Below are positions 8,634 to 17,077 of a stretch of DNA of 64,000 nucleotides, piece after piece. Source of the DNA: Fictibacillus gelatini DSM 15865. GTDB taxonomy: Bacteria > Bacillota > Bacilli > Bacillales > Fictibacillaceae. Position 1 is the stretch's first letter; each line of letters starts with the position of its first letter. The position numbers and the translations under genes were made by a program. The notes under the pieces were generated by a model. The model saw only the letters and a list, made by a program, of their open reading frames with translations, was not told where the DNA came from and searched no databases. Where the stretch lies: positions 434,001 to 498,000 of the forward strand of contig NZ_AUMP01000001.1 in NCBI RefSeq assembly GCF_000430745.1. The letters are read 5' to 3'.

Positions 8634-9671
8634 TTATAACTCATCAAAACCATTGACATCGGATACTTTTGTGTATTGACGTGATTTTTGTTCAAAGAAA
8701 TCGCTTTTGCCACTGTCGACATCTTCATAAGCTTTAATCCATTTCATCGGATTTTCGCGATAGCCTTCAAAAGGCCGCTCAAACCCAAGTTCGTTCACCC
8801 GTTTATTTGCCATAAACTTAATGTACGCCTCAAGCTCAGAACCGGTAATGCCCATGAATTTATTTCCGATAATGTAACGTCCCCAATTGATTTCTAGCTC
8901 TGCTGCCCGCTTAAACGTTTCTCGGACAAACTTCTCCGTTTCTTCATTGTCAAGTTCGGGGAATTCGTTCAGCAGCTCTTTAAATATATTTCGGAACAAT
9001 AGGACGTGCAGCTGTTCATCACGGTTAATGTAATTAATCATCGTGCTTGTCGACACCATTTTTTGATTGCGCGCCAAATTATAGAAAAACGCAAACCCGG
9101 AGTAAAAATTCAGGCCTTCTAAAATGATGTCGTACACGATCGACTCCATCAGCGTTTTTGGCGTCGGATGATTCACAAACCGTTCATATCCTTCAGCGAT
9201 GAAATCATTTCGTTCCCTTAATACCGGGTCATGTTTCCAATACTCGAAAATTTCATCTTGCTTCTGCTTCGAAACAAGGCTTGACAACACATAGCTGTAG
9301 GATTGATTATGAACGACTTCCTGGAAGGACAAGGTCGTCATTAAAGCGACGAGACTGGAATCTGTCAAATAGTGGGCTACCCTTCCGCTATAGTCCGTTT
9401 GAATGCTATCGAGAAAAGCAAGTAGACCAATAATTTTATTAAACGCCTCTTTCTCCTCTTCATTCAATTGCGGATATTGTTTCATATCGGTTGACATGTT
9501 GATTTCAAATGGCGTCCAAAAGTTGGCGAGCATATTTTTATAGAGCGGATAGGCCCATGAGAAGCGGACATCGTCCCAGTTTAAGACATTCGAGCTCTTC
9601 CCGTTGATGATGCCGGTTGAAGCATTTGGCGCTGCCACATCGTACAGTTTTCTTTCTTGCAATTTTTCCAT
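8634..9671 (-). CDS. nrdB: Class I ribonucleotide reductase beta subunit
   Basis: A 345-residue ferritin-like radical-generating subunit. The metal ligands are present: Asp in LLAFLDSIQ, Glu and His in QEVVHNQSY, Glu in LEGLNFYSG, and Glu and His in RDEQLHVLLF. The radical Tyr is at the end of EVVHNQSY, the E-x2-H-x3-Y spacing of tyrosyl-radical enzymes, so this is not a Tyr-less class Ic form. It lies 31 bp downstream of nrdA in the same transcript, behind a B12 riboswitch. It converts ribonucleotides to deoxyribonucleotides with NrdA and needs oxygen for radical formation. Confidence 0.95.
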   Translation of the reverse strand: MEKLQERKLYDVAAPNASTGIINGKSSNVLNWDDVRFSWAYPLYKNMLANFWTPFEINMSTDMKQYPQLNEEEKEAFNKIIGLLAFLDSIQTDYSGRVAHYLTDSSLVALMTTLSFQEVVHNQSYSYVLSSLVSKQKQDEIFEYWKHDPVLRERNDFIAEGYERFVNHPTPKTLMESIVYDIILEGLNFYSGFAFFYNLARNQKMVSTSTMINYINRDEQLHVLLFRNIFKELLNEFPELDNEETEKFVRETFKRAAELEINWGRYIIGNKFMGITGSELEAYIKFMANKRVNELGFERPFEGYRENPMKWIKAYEDVDSGKSDFFEQKSRQYTKVSDVNGFDEL

Positions 9672-9702
9672 TTAAAAACTCCTCCTCATTAGAGCCTGCC
9701 AT

Positions 9703-11976
9703 TTAACTTGAACAGCTTTCGCATTCATCGATTTCCGCCTGTGACGTTGAACGTAAATAATAGGTGGTTTTCAATCCAGATTTCCACGCAGTTAAATGGA
9801 GGTTGAGCAGCTCTTTCGCCTTAATATTGTTTTTAACGTACAAATTAAACGAAATCGATTGGTCAATATGTTTTTGCCGTGCCGCATTTTGCCGGATGCT
9901 CCATTGCTGGTCGATTTCGTAGGCCGATTTGTAATACCAGATTGTTTTGGCTGACAAGTCCGGAGCCGTAACCGGAATCTTGTAATCTTTCTTTTCTTCG
10001 GAGTACTCTTTTTTGAAAATCGGGTCGATCGATGCCGTGCTTCCCGCAATAATCGCCGTCGTCGAGTTCGGTGCCACTGCCATTAAATACCCGTTGCGAA
10101 GCCCATTTTCTTTCACTTCCGCTTTTAATTTTTGCCATTTTCCGGCAGTGTAATTCCGCGAGTCAAAGTAAGCGCCCGTTTGCCAGTCCGATCCTTCGAA
10201 CACAGGGTAGGCGCCTTTTTCTTTCGCTAATTCCATACTTGCATGAATCGTTAAATAGCTAATTTTTTCATAAAGTTGATCGGCATACGCTACCGCTTCT
10301 TCCGATTCCCAGCGAATGCCTTCTAACGCCAGAAGGTGATGCCATCCGAACGTTCCAAGACCGATGGCACGATACTTCTTATTCGTCAAAACCGCTTGCG
10401 GCACTTCAATACGGTCTTCATTCAAATCGATGACGTTATCGAGCATCCGCACTTGAATCGGGATCAATCGTTCTAAAACATCTGCTTTCACCGCACGGGC
10501 AAGCGAGATCGAGCTTAAATTGCATGTTACAAAGTCACCCGGTTCTTTCGTGATGATGATCTTTCCGTCTTCCGTTGTTTCCTCAATCACCTTTGTCAAA
10601 CTCATGTTCTGGGCAATTTCTGTGCACAAATTGCTGCAATAAATCATGCCGGTATGCTTATTCGGGTTTGCCCGATTGACCGTATCCCTGTAAAACATAT
10701 AAGGAACGCCTGTCTCAAGCTGGCTTTTTAAAATTCGTTTAACAATTTCAATGGCGGGTACGACATCGTAACCTCCTGTTCCCCGCTCACCGAACAACCC
10801 TTCATTCGCCGCTTTTACACATTCTTCATACTTCTCCCTGAAACTTCCTTTGCCCGGCTCCTCATCATAAAAATCATCCAGATCATATCCCATCACTTTC
10901 CTGATCGTATGCGGGTCAAACAAATACCAGTCTTCTCGCGCTTCGACCTTTTCCATAAATAGATCTGGGACTGACAACCCGATAAATAAATCATGCAGTC
11001 TTAATCGTTCATCCCCGTTATTCAGCTTGCTGTCCAAAAACGAAAAAAGATCTTTCCCGAACACAGGATAATAAATGCTGATGGCGCCTTTGCGCTGGCC
11101 AAGCTGATCGACGCTGACAGCCGTCTGGTTGAGCAACTTCGCCCATGGAATGACGCCTGATGATGTCCCTTTAAATCCTTTAATATCGGATCCGAGGCTT
11201 CTGATTTTTCCCATATAGATGGAAATTCCTCCGCCCCCTTTTGAAAGGGTAGCCGCATCGGTATTCGTATCATAAATGCCTCTCAGGCTATCATCCATTG
11301 TATCTATGAAACAACTGGACAGCTGCCCATAGCTTTTACCCGCGTTGGCGAGTGTCGGCGTCGCCACCGTCATGTACAGGTTAGAAAGCGCCCAGTACGC
11401 TTCTTTAACAAACTCCATTCGCTTGTGCACGGGTTCATTGATCATTAATGTCATTGCAATGATCATAAAACGTTCCTGCGGCAGCTCGTACACCCGGCCA
11501 TCGTACGATTTAGCCAGATAGCGGTCAGCCAGCGTCCTTACGCCAATATATGTAAACAGCTTGTCTTTTTCAGGATCAATAACTCCCTCGAGTTCTTCAA
11601 TTTCTTCTTTTTCATAGCGCTCTATTAGTTCAGGTGTATAGATCCCTTCATCCGTTAACCGTGAAATGAGCGTGTAAAGAGAGCCATATTTGATCTCCGG
11701 ATTGAACCCTCTATTTTTTGCCGCTTCCATGTAAAGTTTTCTTAAAAAAACGGATGCCGCCATGAACGTCCAGTCCGGTTCATTTGCATTTATTCGTTCA
11801 AGGCTATTTAAGATCAATACATCGGCAAGCTTCTGTTCATTTATATCTTCATGATCGTTTAAAAAGGACATTACTTTTTCGATATAGGGCCTGGAATGCA
11901 ATTGTGGAAACCGGCTAAGAACTGGCTCTATCCATGTTTGGATGATTCTTTCTCTTTCCATCGTATCGGTAGTCAA
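9703..11976 (-). CDS. nrdA: Class I ribonucleotide reductase alpha (catalytic) subunit
   Basis: A 757-residue catalytic subunit. Active-site features: Cys in LSSCFID, the N-x-C-x-E triad in SNLCTEIAQ, Cys in VTCNLSSI, the radical-transfer Tyr pair in LKTTYYLRS, and the C-terminal CESCSS swivelling thiols. The N-terminus shows no convincing ATP-cone, so allosteric overall-activity control may be missing. The start is uncertain: TTG 11976 lies 8 nt after AAAGGAA; GTG 11985 is too close to it, and ATG 11961 has no ribosome binding site. A B12 riboswitch and terminator sit immediately upstream, suggesting repression when adenosylcobalamin is available. Confidence 0.95.
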   Translation of the reverse strand: MTTDTMERERIIQTWIEPVLSRFPQLHSRPYIEKVMSFLNDHEDINEQKLADVLILNSLERINANEPDWTFMAASVFLRKLYMEAAKNRGFNPEIKYGSLYTLISRLTDEGIYTPELIERYEKEEIEELEGVIDPEKDKLFTYIGVRTLADRYLAKSYDGRVYELPQERFMIIAMTLMINEPVHKRMEFVKEAYWALSNLYMTVATPTLANAGKSYGQLSSCFIDTMDDSLRGIYDTNTDAATLSKGGGGISIYMGKIRSLGSDIKGFKGTSSGVIPWAKLLNQTAVSVDQLGQRKGAISIYYPVFGKDLFSFLDSKLNNGDERLRLHDLFIGLSVPDLFMEKVEAREDWYLFDPHTIRKVMGYDLDDFYDEEPGKGSFREKYEECVKAANEGLFGERGTGGYDVVPAIEIVKRILKSQLETGVPYMFYRDTVNRANPNKHTGMIYCSNLCTEIAQNMSLTKVIEETTEDGKIIITKEPGDFVTCNLSSISLARAVKADVLERLIPIQVRMLDNVIDLNEDRIEVPQAVLTNKKYRAIGLGTFGWHHLLALEGIRWESEEAVAYADQLYEKISYLTIHASMELAKEKGAYPVFEGSDWQTGAYFDSRNYTAGKWQKLKAEVKENGLRNGYLMAVAPNSTTAIIAGSTASIDPIFKKEYSEEKKDYKIPVTAPDLSAKTIWYYKSAYEIDQQWSIRQNAARQKHIDQSISFNLYVKNNIKAKELLNLHLTAWKSGLKTTYYLRSTSQAEIDECESCSS

Positions 11977-11999
11977 ACGAAACACTTCCTTTCAAAAAT

Positions 12000-12027
12000 A
12001 AAAGCCCATCCTTCTTCAAGGATGAGC
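12000..12027 (-). terminator. Regulated terminator between B12 riboswitch and nrdA
   Basis: On the minus strand GCTCATCCTT pairs with AAGGATGGGC across a 4-nt loop, followed by TTTTATTTTT. It ends about 20 nt before the nrdA start and is the expected expression platform of the riboswitch. Confidence 0.8.
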
Positions 12028-12119
12028 TCTATAAAACGACACAAATAAAAATGCACAGTTGTACATCACATTTTTAGCCCGTGTCGTTCTCATCTCAATC
12101 CCCGAAGAAAAGAAACGCA

Positions 12120-12302
12120 TAAGAAAAAGGCAGGTCTACTGGCTCATGCTTCGCTCTACTCTGGTCCTTCCCATGTAAAAGCCACGATCCATCGCGCGTT
12201 CTTTACACAGTGGATATTCCCATTTCGTCCACAATTACAGTTGCGGGGACAGCTCCGAATTTCCATCGGATTCCCTATTAAGTCTTTTATAAGACACCTT
12301 TA
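12120..12302 (-). ncRNA. Adenosylcobalamin (B12) riboswitch
   Basis: Read on the minus strand, the element contains the conserved core segments of the cobalamin riboswitch in order: AATAGGGAATCCG near 12280, AGCTGTCCCCGCAACTGT near 12240, and the B12 box AGCCAGTAGACCTGCC at 12129-12144. A terminator follows before nrdA. B12-dependent repression of class I ribonucleotide reductase is known where a B12-using class II enzyme is also encoded. This predicts an nrdJ gene elsewhere in the genome. Confidence 0.93.
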
Positions 12303-12392
12303 TTCTTACTTCATATTCAATATGTAGTTAACATCTATTACTTTGACACTAAATATTGTGTTTGTCAATAGTTCTGGCAACATTTCCTTCTG

Positions 12393-12812
12393 TTATTTCA
12401 AATCAATATTTTCTTGCATGACTTTTGCGCAATACTTAATGATGTCTCGTCGTCTGATAATACCAATAAAGTAACCGTTATCATCTGTTACTGGAATAAA
12501 GTTTTGATCGGTTGAAAGAGGAATTAAATCTTCCATGTTCGAGTTGATGGTAACAGGAATGTTGCGAACCCGTTGCGGCACGTTTTTCAATTTCGTTTTC
12601 AATACTTCTTCATATCCGATTTCAAGCGCATCCCGGAGCTTCCACAATAAATCTCCTTCAGTCAGCGTACCTACATAGCGACCATCCTCAGAAACAAGAG
12701 GCACCGATGTATATTTATGGTACGACAATTTTTCAAGCGCCTGTCTCATCGTTGATTCTGGATTTAAGTATTTTACTTCATCTTTTGGTAATAAATAAAA
12801 AGCGATATTCAT
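12393..12812 (-). CDS. CBS-pair domain protein
   Basis: A 139-residue protein consisting of one CBS pair. Repeats start at about residues 5 and 75: STMRQALEKLSYHKYTSVPLV ... GRYVGTLTEGDLLW, and DLIPLSTDQNFIPVTDDNGYFIGIIRRRDII. CBS pairs bind adenine nucleotides and act as energy or nucleotide sensors. No catalytic or DNA-binding domain is attached, so the target is unknown. It is monocistronic, upstream of (not within) the nrd transcript, with a GGAGG-type site before ATG 12812. Confidence 0.85.
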   Translation of the reverse strand: MNIAFYLLPKDEVKYLNPESTMRQALEKLSYHKYTSVPLVSEDGRYVGTLTEGDLLWKLRDALEIGYEEVLKTKLKNVPQRVRNIPVTINSNMEDLIPLSTDQNFIPVTDDNGYFIGIIRRRDIIKYCAKVMQENIDLK

Positions 12813-12911
12813 TTGTATATGTGCCTCCTCTAATCCAGTTGTTACCCATTATATTATAACAGATCTACTGAAAATCAAGAGAATTATACACTCTAAACAG
12901 TCCTTCGATAA

Positions 12912-12950
12912 ATCGTAACAATTTCGTTTTACAAATCGTAGTCTTTCCGT
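12912..12950. promoter_or_regulatory. Two Zur-like boxes
   Basis: TCGTAACAATTTCGT (12912-12926) and TCGTAGTCTTTCCGT (12936-12950) resemble the Bacillus Zur site TCGTAATNATTACGA, each with several mismatches. They flank the -35 of the zinc-binding protein promoter. Confidence 0.5.
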
Positions 12951-12957
12951 TTATAAT
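12928..12957 (+). promoter_or_regulatory. Sigma-A promoter of the zinc-binding lipoprotein gene
   Basis: TTTACA (12928-12933) and TATAAT (12952-12957) with an 18-bp spacer, 33 bp before the ATG and overlapping the Zur-like boxes. Confidence 0.65.
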
Positions 12958-12990
12958 AAAACGTGCGTATAAAATGAGAGGAGAAACATC

Positions 12991-13920
12991 ATGAGAAACA
13001 AATATAGATTCTTGACAGTATTACTTATTGTTTCGGTTTTGCTAACTGGATGCGGTGCAAAAAAGGCCTCCAATGATCATCATTCCGGCCGGCTAAAAAT
13101 CTTTACAACCATTTATCCTTTGCAATACTTCACTGAGCGTATCGGAGGCAAGTATGTTGAAGTTAAAAATATTGTTCCCCCGGGGGCAGACGCTCATTCA
13201 TTTGAACCAACGACGAGAACGATGATGGATGTCGCTACAGGAGACGCATTTATTTATAACGGAACTGGAATTGAAGGGTTTGCAAATGCAGTAAAAGATG
13301 CAATTAAAGATGAAAATGTGAAAGTCATTGAAGCAGCAAAAGGGATCGATTTAATAAAAGCGTCAGAACATGAAGAAGAAGGACATGACGATCACGGTGA
13401 TAAAGATCCGCACGTTTGGCTCGATCCAGTCCTTGCTGAAAAAATAGCCGCCAACATTAAAAATGAATTAATTGCGTTAAAACCTGAAGAAAAAGCCGAA
13501 TTCAATAAAAACTATCAATCTTTGAAAAAAGATTTAGAGCATTTGGATGCATCCTTCAAAAACACCGCTGCCAAATCATCAAAGAAAGCGTTTGTTGTTT
13601 CACACGCTGCTTACGGTTATTTAGCCAAACGCTATGGTTTAGAACAAGTTGGCGTGACCGGCCTGTCGCCTTCAGAGGAACCATCACAAAAACAATTGGA
13701 GAAAATCATTAAGCTCGTCAAAAAAGAGCACATTCACTACATTTTATTTGAAGGAAATGTGAACAATAAAGTCGCAAGCGTCGTCGAAAAAGAAACAGGG
13801 GCGCGCACATTAACGATGCGCAACCTTGAATCGTTAACAAAAGATGACGTGAACCATCATGAAGATTATCTTTCATTAATGAAGAAAAATGCAATTGCCC
13901 TTCAAACCGCTTTAAAATAA
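12991..13920 (+). CDS. znuA: Zinc ABC transporter substrate-binding lipoprotein (ZnuA/AdcA type)
   Basis: A 309-residue cluster A-I metal-binding protein. Lipobox VLLTGC at residues 17-22; metal ligands inferred in GADAHSFEP, DPHVWLDP, the His of VVSHAAYGYLAKRYGL, and a C-terminal acidic residue. A short His/Asp/Glu-rich loop (residues about 126-144, EHEEEGHDDHGDKD) precedes the second His ligand, typical of Zn rather than Mn receptors. No permease or ATPase gene is adjacent, so the rest of the transporter must be elsewhere. The ZinT-like C-terminal domain found in AdcA is absent. Likely Zur-regulated. Confidence 0.9.
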   Translation: MRNKYRFLTVLLIVSVLLTGCGAKKASNDHHSGRLKIFTTIYPLQYFTERIGGKYVEVKNIVPPGADAHSFEPTTRTMMDVATGDAFIYNGTGIEGFANAVKDAIKDENVKVIEAAKGIDLIKASEHEEEGHDDHGDKDPHVWLDPVLAEKIAANIKNELIALKPEEKAEFNKNYQSLKKDLEHLDASFKNTAAKSSKKAFVVSHAAYGYLAKRYGLEQVGVTGLSPSEEPSQKQLEKIIKLVKKEHIHYILFEGNVNNKVASVVEKETGARTLTMRNLESLTKDDVNHHEDYLSLMKKNAIALQTALK

Positions 13921-13925
13921 ACTAT

Positions 13926-13960
13926 GAAAGACCATCGGAACGTCCGATGGTCTTTCTTTT
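13926..13960 (+). terminator. Terminator of the zinc-binding protein gene
   Basis: Near-perfect stem GAAAGACCATCGGA / TCCGATGGTCTTTC with a 2-4 nt loop and following T-rich tract. Confidence 0.85.
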
Positions 13961-13985
13961 CCTTGCAAGGGAATCATCATTGTAA

Positions 13986-14111
13986 TTAGCAGCAACCACC
14001 GCCGAAGCCGTATCCGCCAAATCCAATACATGCACATCCAATAATAATTAACAAAATGAACAAGACGACGATTAATGCAAAGCCGTTCCCAAATCCACAT
14101 CCAAGTGCCAT
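13986..14111 (-). CDS. YjcZ-family sporulation miniprotein (41 aa)
   Basis: A 41-residue ORF: Met, a Gly/Cys start ([11 protein letters not shown]), one transmembrane helix ([19 protein letters not shown]), and a Gly/Tyr/Phe/Cys-rich tail ending GGGCC. This is the layout of the YjcZ/YtrI-like sporulation miniproteins made in the mother cell or forespore membrane. AAGGAGG lies 7 nt before the ATG. Function in spores is not known in detail. Confidence 0.8.
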   Translation of the reverse strand: MALGCGFGNGFALIVVLFILLIIIGCACIGFGGYGFGGGCC

Positions 14112-14323
14112 TTTGTTTCCTCCTTCAACATTAGTTAATTAACTGCTTTCACCCATAACATATGTGACTACCCGATGATTTGTACCGGTACAAATGTGGA
14201 ATTTTCGAAATGGCGCAAAAATGTCCATTTTCTCCTTTATCCACTCTTGTCCTCTACAAAGCTTCCTAATCCTTCATATGTTATGAAGGAAAGACAAACT
14301 GCTTTTAAGAGAGGAGGTCCATA

Positions 14324-14416
14324 ATGGCAGGTTGGGGCGGATGGTTCGCCATCATTATCGTACTGTTCATTCTCTTAATTATTGTCGGGTGCGCTTGCGT
14401 TGGCTGTTGGTGGTAA
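14324..14416 (+). CDS. YjcZ-family sporulation miniprotein (30 aa)
   Basis: A 30-residue ORF: MAGWGGWFA, a hydrophobic helix ([18 protein letters not shown]) and the end CWW. It shares the segment FILLII(I/V)GCAC(I/V)G with the 41-residue protein encoded divergently 212 bp away, so the two are paralogues. GAGGAGG lies 6 nt upstream. The pair suggests a small sporulation membrane-protein cluster. Confidence 0.78.
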   Translation: MAGWGGWFAIIIVLFILLIIVGCACVGCWW

Positions 14417-14481
14417 TGGGAAAAACGCTACAATTGTTTCTCTTACAAGAAGCAAGACTTCGATCAATTGGCGAAGCGCCA

Positions 14482-14518
14482 AACTAAAAAAATCGGGACA
14501 TCTCCCGATTTTTTAGTT
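14482..14518. terminator. Bidirectional terminator
   Basis: ACTAAAAAAATCGGGA and TCCCGATTTTTTAGT form a long A/T-flanked stem between the 30-residue gene and the convergent PBP gene. Confidence 0.85.
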
Positions 14519-16849
14519 ATCCGATTGATTTTCTTCTTTATATTTTTCTTTCAGCTTCCAATAAGTATCGAGCGCCTGCGTGCCGATTCTTCCCGCAACA
14601 TCATTATTGGAATACGTCGAAACATTCGGGACGGCAATCGCAAATGCGACTTCAGGGTTTTTAAACGGCGCAAAGCCGACCATCGTAATATTATATTTTT
14701 CGGTCTGGCCATGGTTGACATACACCTGGGCCGTCCCCGTTTTCCCGGCAGGATCATGGTATTTTGCCTGATGGAAGCCATATTTATAGGCCGTTCCTCC
14801 AGGGCTGTGCATCACTTGGTAAAAGCCTTGCCGGACGCGATCAATATACTCTTCTTTCATATCGACTTTGTTTAAAATGTGCGGCTCTACTTTTTCAATT
14901 AATTTGCCTTCCTTATCGGTTGAAGGGCTCGGTTCGCGAATTTCTTGCAAAAGGTGCGGCTGAACGCGATACCCGCCATTGGCAATTACGGATACATATT
15001 GCACAAGTTGCAGCGGCGTATATGTATCAAACTGTCCAATCGCCATATCAATCATGTTCCCTAATTGCTGATAGCCGCCATTATAGCCGGTCGCTTCATT
15101 CGGAAAATCAACTCCCGTTTTCACCCCGAGGCCAAACTGGCTGAAATAATAGCGCATTACATCAAAACCGAGCGTCTTGCTTTTGCCGTAATAAACGCCT
15201 CTATCATAATCATATTTCCCCAGCATCATCGCAACGCGCCAGTTATAGACGTTGGAAGACATTTTTAATGCCTCGAGGTCATTAATATACCCCATGTTTT
15301 TCCATGACTTTTTTGGCTTCCCCTGACCAAATTTCAATGGCGTATCATACAGGACAGTACCTGGATGAATAACACCCTTTTGAAAGCCTGTTAAAATGGT
15401 CGCACCCTTAACCGTCGATCCCATGGCATAAGCGTTAAATAGGGCACCATACGAGTCGTTATGGAATTTTCCTGTTTTCTTGTCATATGTCTTTCCGGCC
15501 ATCGCATAAATTTCGCCCGTTTTCGGATTCATCATGACAATATAGGCACGGTCGACATATTCATTGCCGGCCATCGTTCTAGACGTTTTTATTTCTTTCT
15601 CCACAATTTTTTCCAGATTGCTTTGCAGTTCCATATCAACGGTCAACACCAGGTCTTTGCCGCGCTTGCCGTGGATGACTTTCGGCTTCCCGATCGTTTC
15701 TCCGTTTTTCGGATTGATTTTATAGACGGTTTTCTCCTTTGTGCCTCTAAGCACATCTTCATATTGCTGCTCCAGGCCGCTTACGCCGACCTGGTCGCTT
15801 AAATCATAGTTTCGCGCTAAATAATACCCTTGCTTTTCTTTCGGCATTTGTTTAATGTTGCCGAAAATGGTTTTCAGCGATTCGCCATACGGATATTTCC
15901 GGTCGGCATCCGGCGAAATTTCCACGCCCGGCAATTGATCGAGGTTTTCCGAAATAACAGCGATTTGCTCGTTCGTCAAGCCTTTGATGACCGGTTGGGC
16001 GGTGTATGAGGAACCTTGATCCATATTCCGCTTGATCGCCAATACTTTAAAATCATCTTTCGTTAACGTTTTTAAATCGTCTTTCGTAATCCGTTCTTTT
16101 AAAATTTTATATTGTTCACTGTCACTCTTTTTCAATTCTTTTTTCGAAAGGCGGCTGACCATTAATTTTTGCAGCCCGTTTTTTCCAAACTTTTTCAAAT
16201 CGTTTTCTGTTAAGCGCTCCGTTAAAAGCTTATATTGCCCGTCGCTGCTTTTTTGCAGCTCTTCTTTTGACAAATGGGCTTTCAATAAAGCTTGCACGTC
16301 ATCGGCAGGCAATTGTTTCAAATCCCCTGCCGTTATTCTTTGTTTTAAAAGCTTGTATTGTTTAGCAGCATCCAAATTGGCCCGTTCATCTTCATTAAGG
16401 CGTTTTTCCATTACGTTATATAAAGCTTCTCTCGCCTTCAGGCTTTGTTTGGCAATAAAATAGTCTTTCTTATCGCTTTCAGTAATTTTATCTTGATCCC
16501 CTTTTATGTAGCGGGAAAGCCATTTAGCGACCCGCATGGTGTCTTCTGGGGTCGTGCTCTTTGTTTTTGTGTATGTGAGGGTGAAAAACGGTTTATTATC
16601 GACGACAACCCGGTGGTGGCGGTCATAAATGATACCGCGGGGCGATTCCTTCGTCGCTTCTTCCTTTTCAACCGCTTCTGATTCTAAACGTTTTTCTTCT
16701 CCGTGCACAATTTGCAACACACCTAAACGCAGGATAAGGATCGAGAATAATGCAAATACAGATAAAAACAAGATATTGAGCCTCAGAGGCAAGTGGCTTT
16801 TCTTTTTCTTTATTTTGGATTTCATTTTATTTTCAGATTGAACTTCCAT
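14513..16849 (-). CDS. pbpA: Class B penicillin-binding protein with triplicated N-terminal module (PBP2A/PbpA type)
   Basis: A 778-residue membrane-anchored transpeptidase. One transmembrane helix (about 22-45) follows a Lys-rich N-terminus; a long pedestal region precedes the transpeptidase domain. Active-site motifs: STVK (in AMGSTVKG), SSN (in LKMSSNVYN) and KTG (in AGKTGTAQV). It cross-links peptidoglycan during cell-wall elongation or spore outgrowth. The pedestal holds three tandem copies of a 41-residue module (about residues 149-272) of the form QYKxLxxRITxxDLKxL. B. subtilis PbpA has one such stretch as far as I recall. ATG 16849 follows GGGAGGGG; an in-frame codon 27 bp upstream lacks support. 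Confidence 0.9.
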   Translation of the reverse strand: MEVQSENKMKSKIKKKKSHLPLRLNILFLSVFALFSILILRLGVLQIVHGEEKRLESEAVEKEEATKESPRGIIYDRHHRVVVDNKPFFTLTYTKTKSTTPEDTMRVAKWLSRYIKGDQDKITESDKKDYFIAKQSLKAREALYNVMEKRLNEDERANLDAAKQYKLLKQRITAGDLKQLPADDVQALLKAHLSKEELQKSSDGQYKLLTERLTENDLKKFGKNGLQKLMVSRLSKKELKKSDSEQYKILKERITKDDLKTLTKDDFKVLAIKRNMDQGSSYTAQPVIKGLTNEQIAVISENLDQLPGVEISPDADRKYPYGESLKTIFGNIKQMPKEKQGYYLARNYDLSDQVGVSGLEQQYEDVLRGTKEKTVYKINPKNGETIGKPKVIHGKRGKDLVLTVDMELQSNLEKIVEKEIKTSRTMAGNEYVDRAYIVMMNPKTGEIYAMAGKTYDKKTGKFHNDSYGALFNAYAMGSTVKGATILTGFQKGVIHPGTVLYDTPLKFGQGKPKKSWKNMGYINDLEALKMSSNVYNWRVAMMLGKYDYDRGVYYGKSKTLGFDVMRYYFSQFGLGVKTGVDFPNEATGYNGGYQQLGNMIDMAIGQFDTYTPLQLVQYVSVIANGGYRVQPHLLQEIREPSPSTDKEGKLIEKVEPHILNKVDMKEEYIDRVRQGFYQVMHSPGGTAYKYGFHQAKYHDPAGKTGTAQVYVNHGQTEKYNITMVGFAPFKNPEVAFAIAVPNVSTYSNNDVAGRIGTQALDTYWKLKEKYKEENQSDN
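16034..16405 (-). repeat. Three tandem 41-codon modules inside the PBP gene
   Basis: The encoded units align at Y174, Y215 and Y256 (counted from the upstream in-frame codon at 16876), a strict 41-residue period. Each unit has a (K/S)RL-S/N-xx-E-L helix, a QYK(L/I)L helix and a R(I/L)T-xx-DLK helix. Sequences have diverged, so this is an old duplication. Confidence 0.8.
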
Positions 16850-17030
16850 TCTCTTCCCCTCCCTGGAGTGTAACACAATTGAAACATAACGGTAAAAAAA
16901 CTAATACTACATGTGCTAGTGTAACAAAATTCCCTTTTTTTATCTATGAAAATTTTTAAATTGCTCATTTAATAATTATTTGCTTTATTAAAAACTCCTC
17001 TTATTTTTACACTTTTTTAAAAAGAAATAA

Positions 17031-17070
17031 GAAAAACGACTCATTCGACAATGACATGAGCCGTTTTTCT
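17031..17070 (-). terminator. Terminator of the SH3-amidase gene
   Basis: Stem GAAAAACGACTCAT / ATGAGCCGTTTTTC with one G-U pair; T-rich on the minus strand. Confidence 0.8.
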
Positions 17071-17077
17071 CTATGAA

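Noticed and set aside
15461-16841. Several plus-strand frames of 60-143 residues
   Set aside because: All are antisense to the PBP gene, which has all transpeptidase motifs; they are rich in Phe/Ser as expected of antisense reading.
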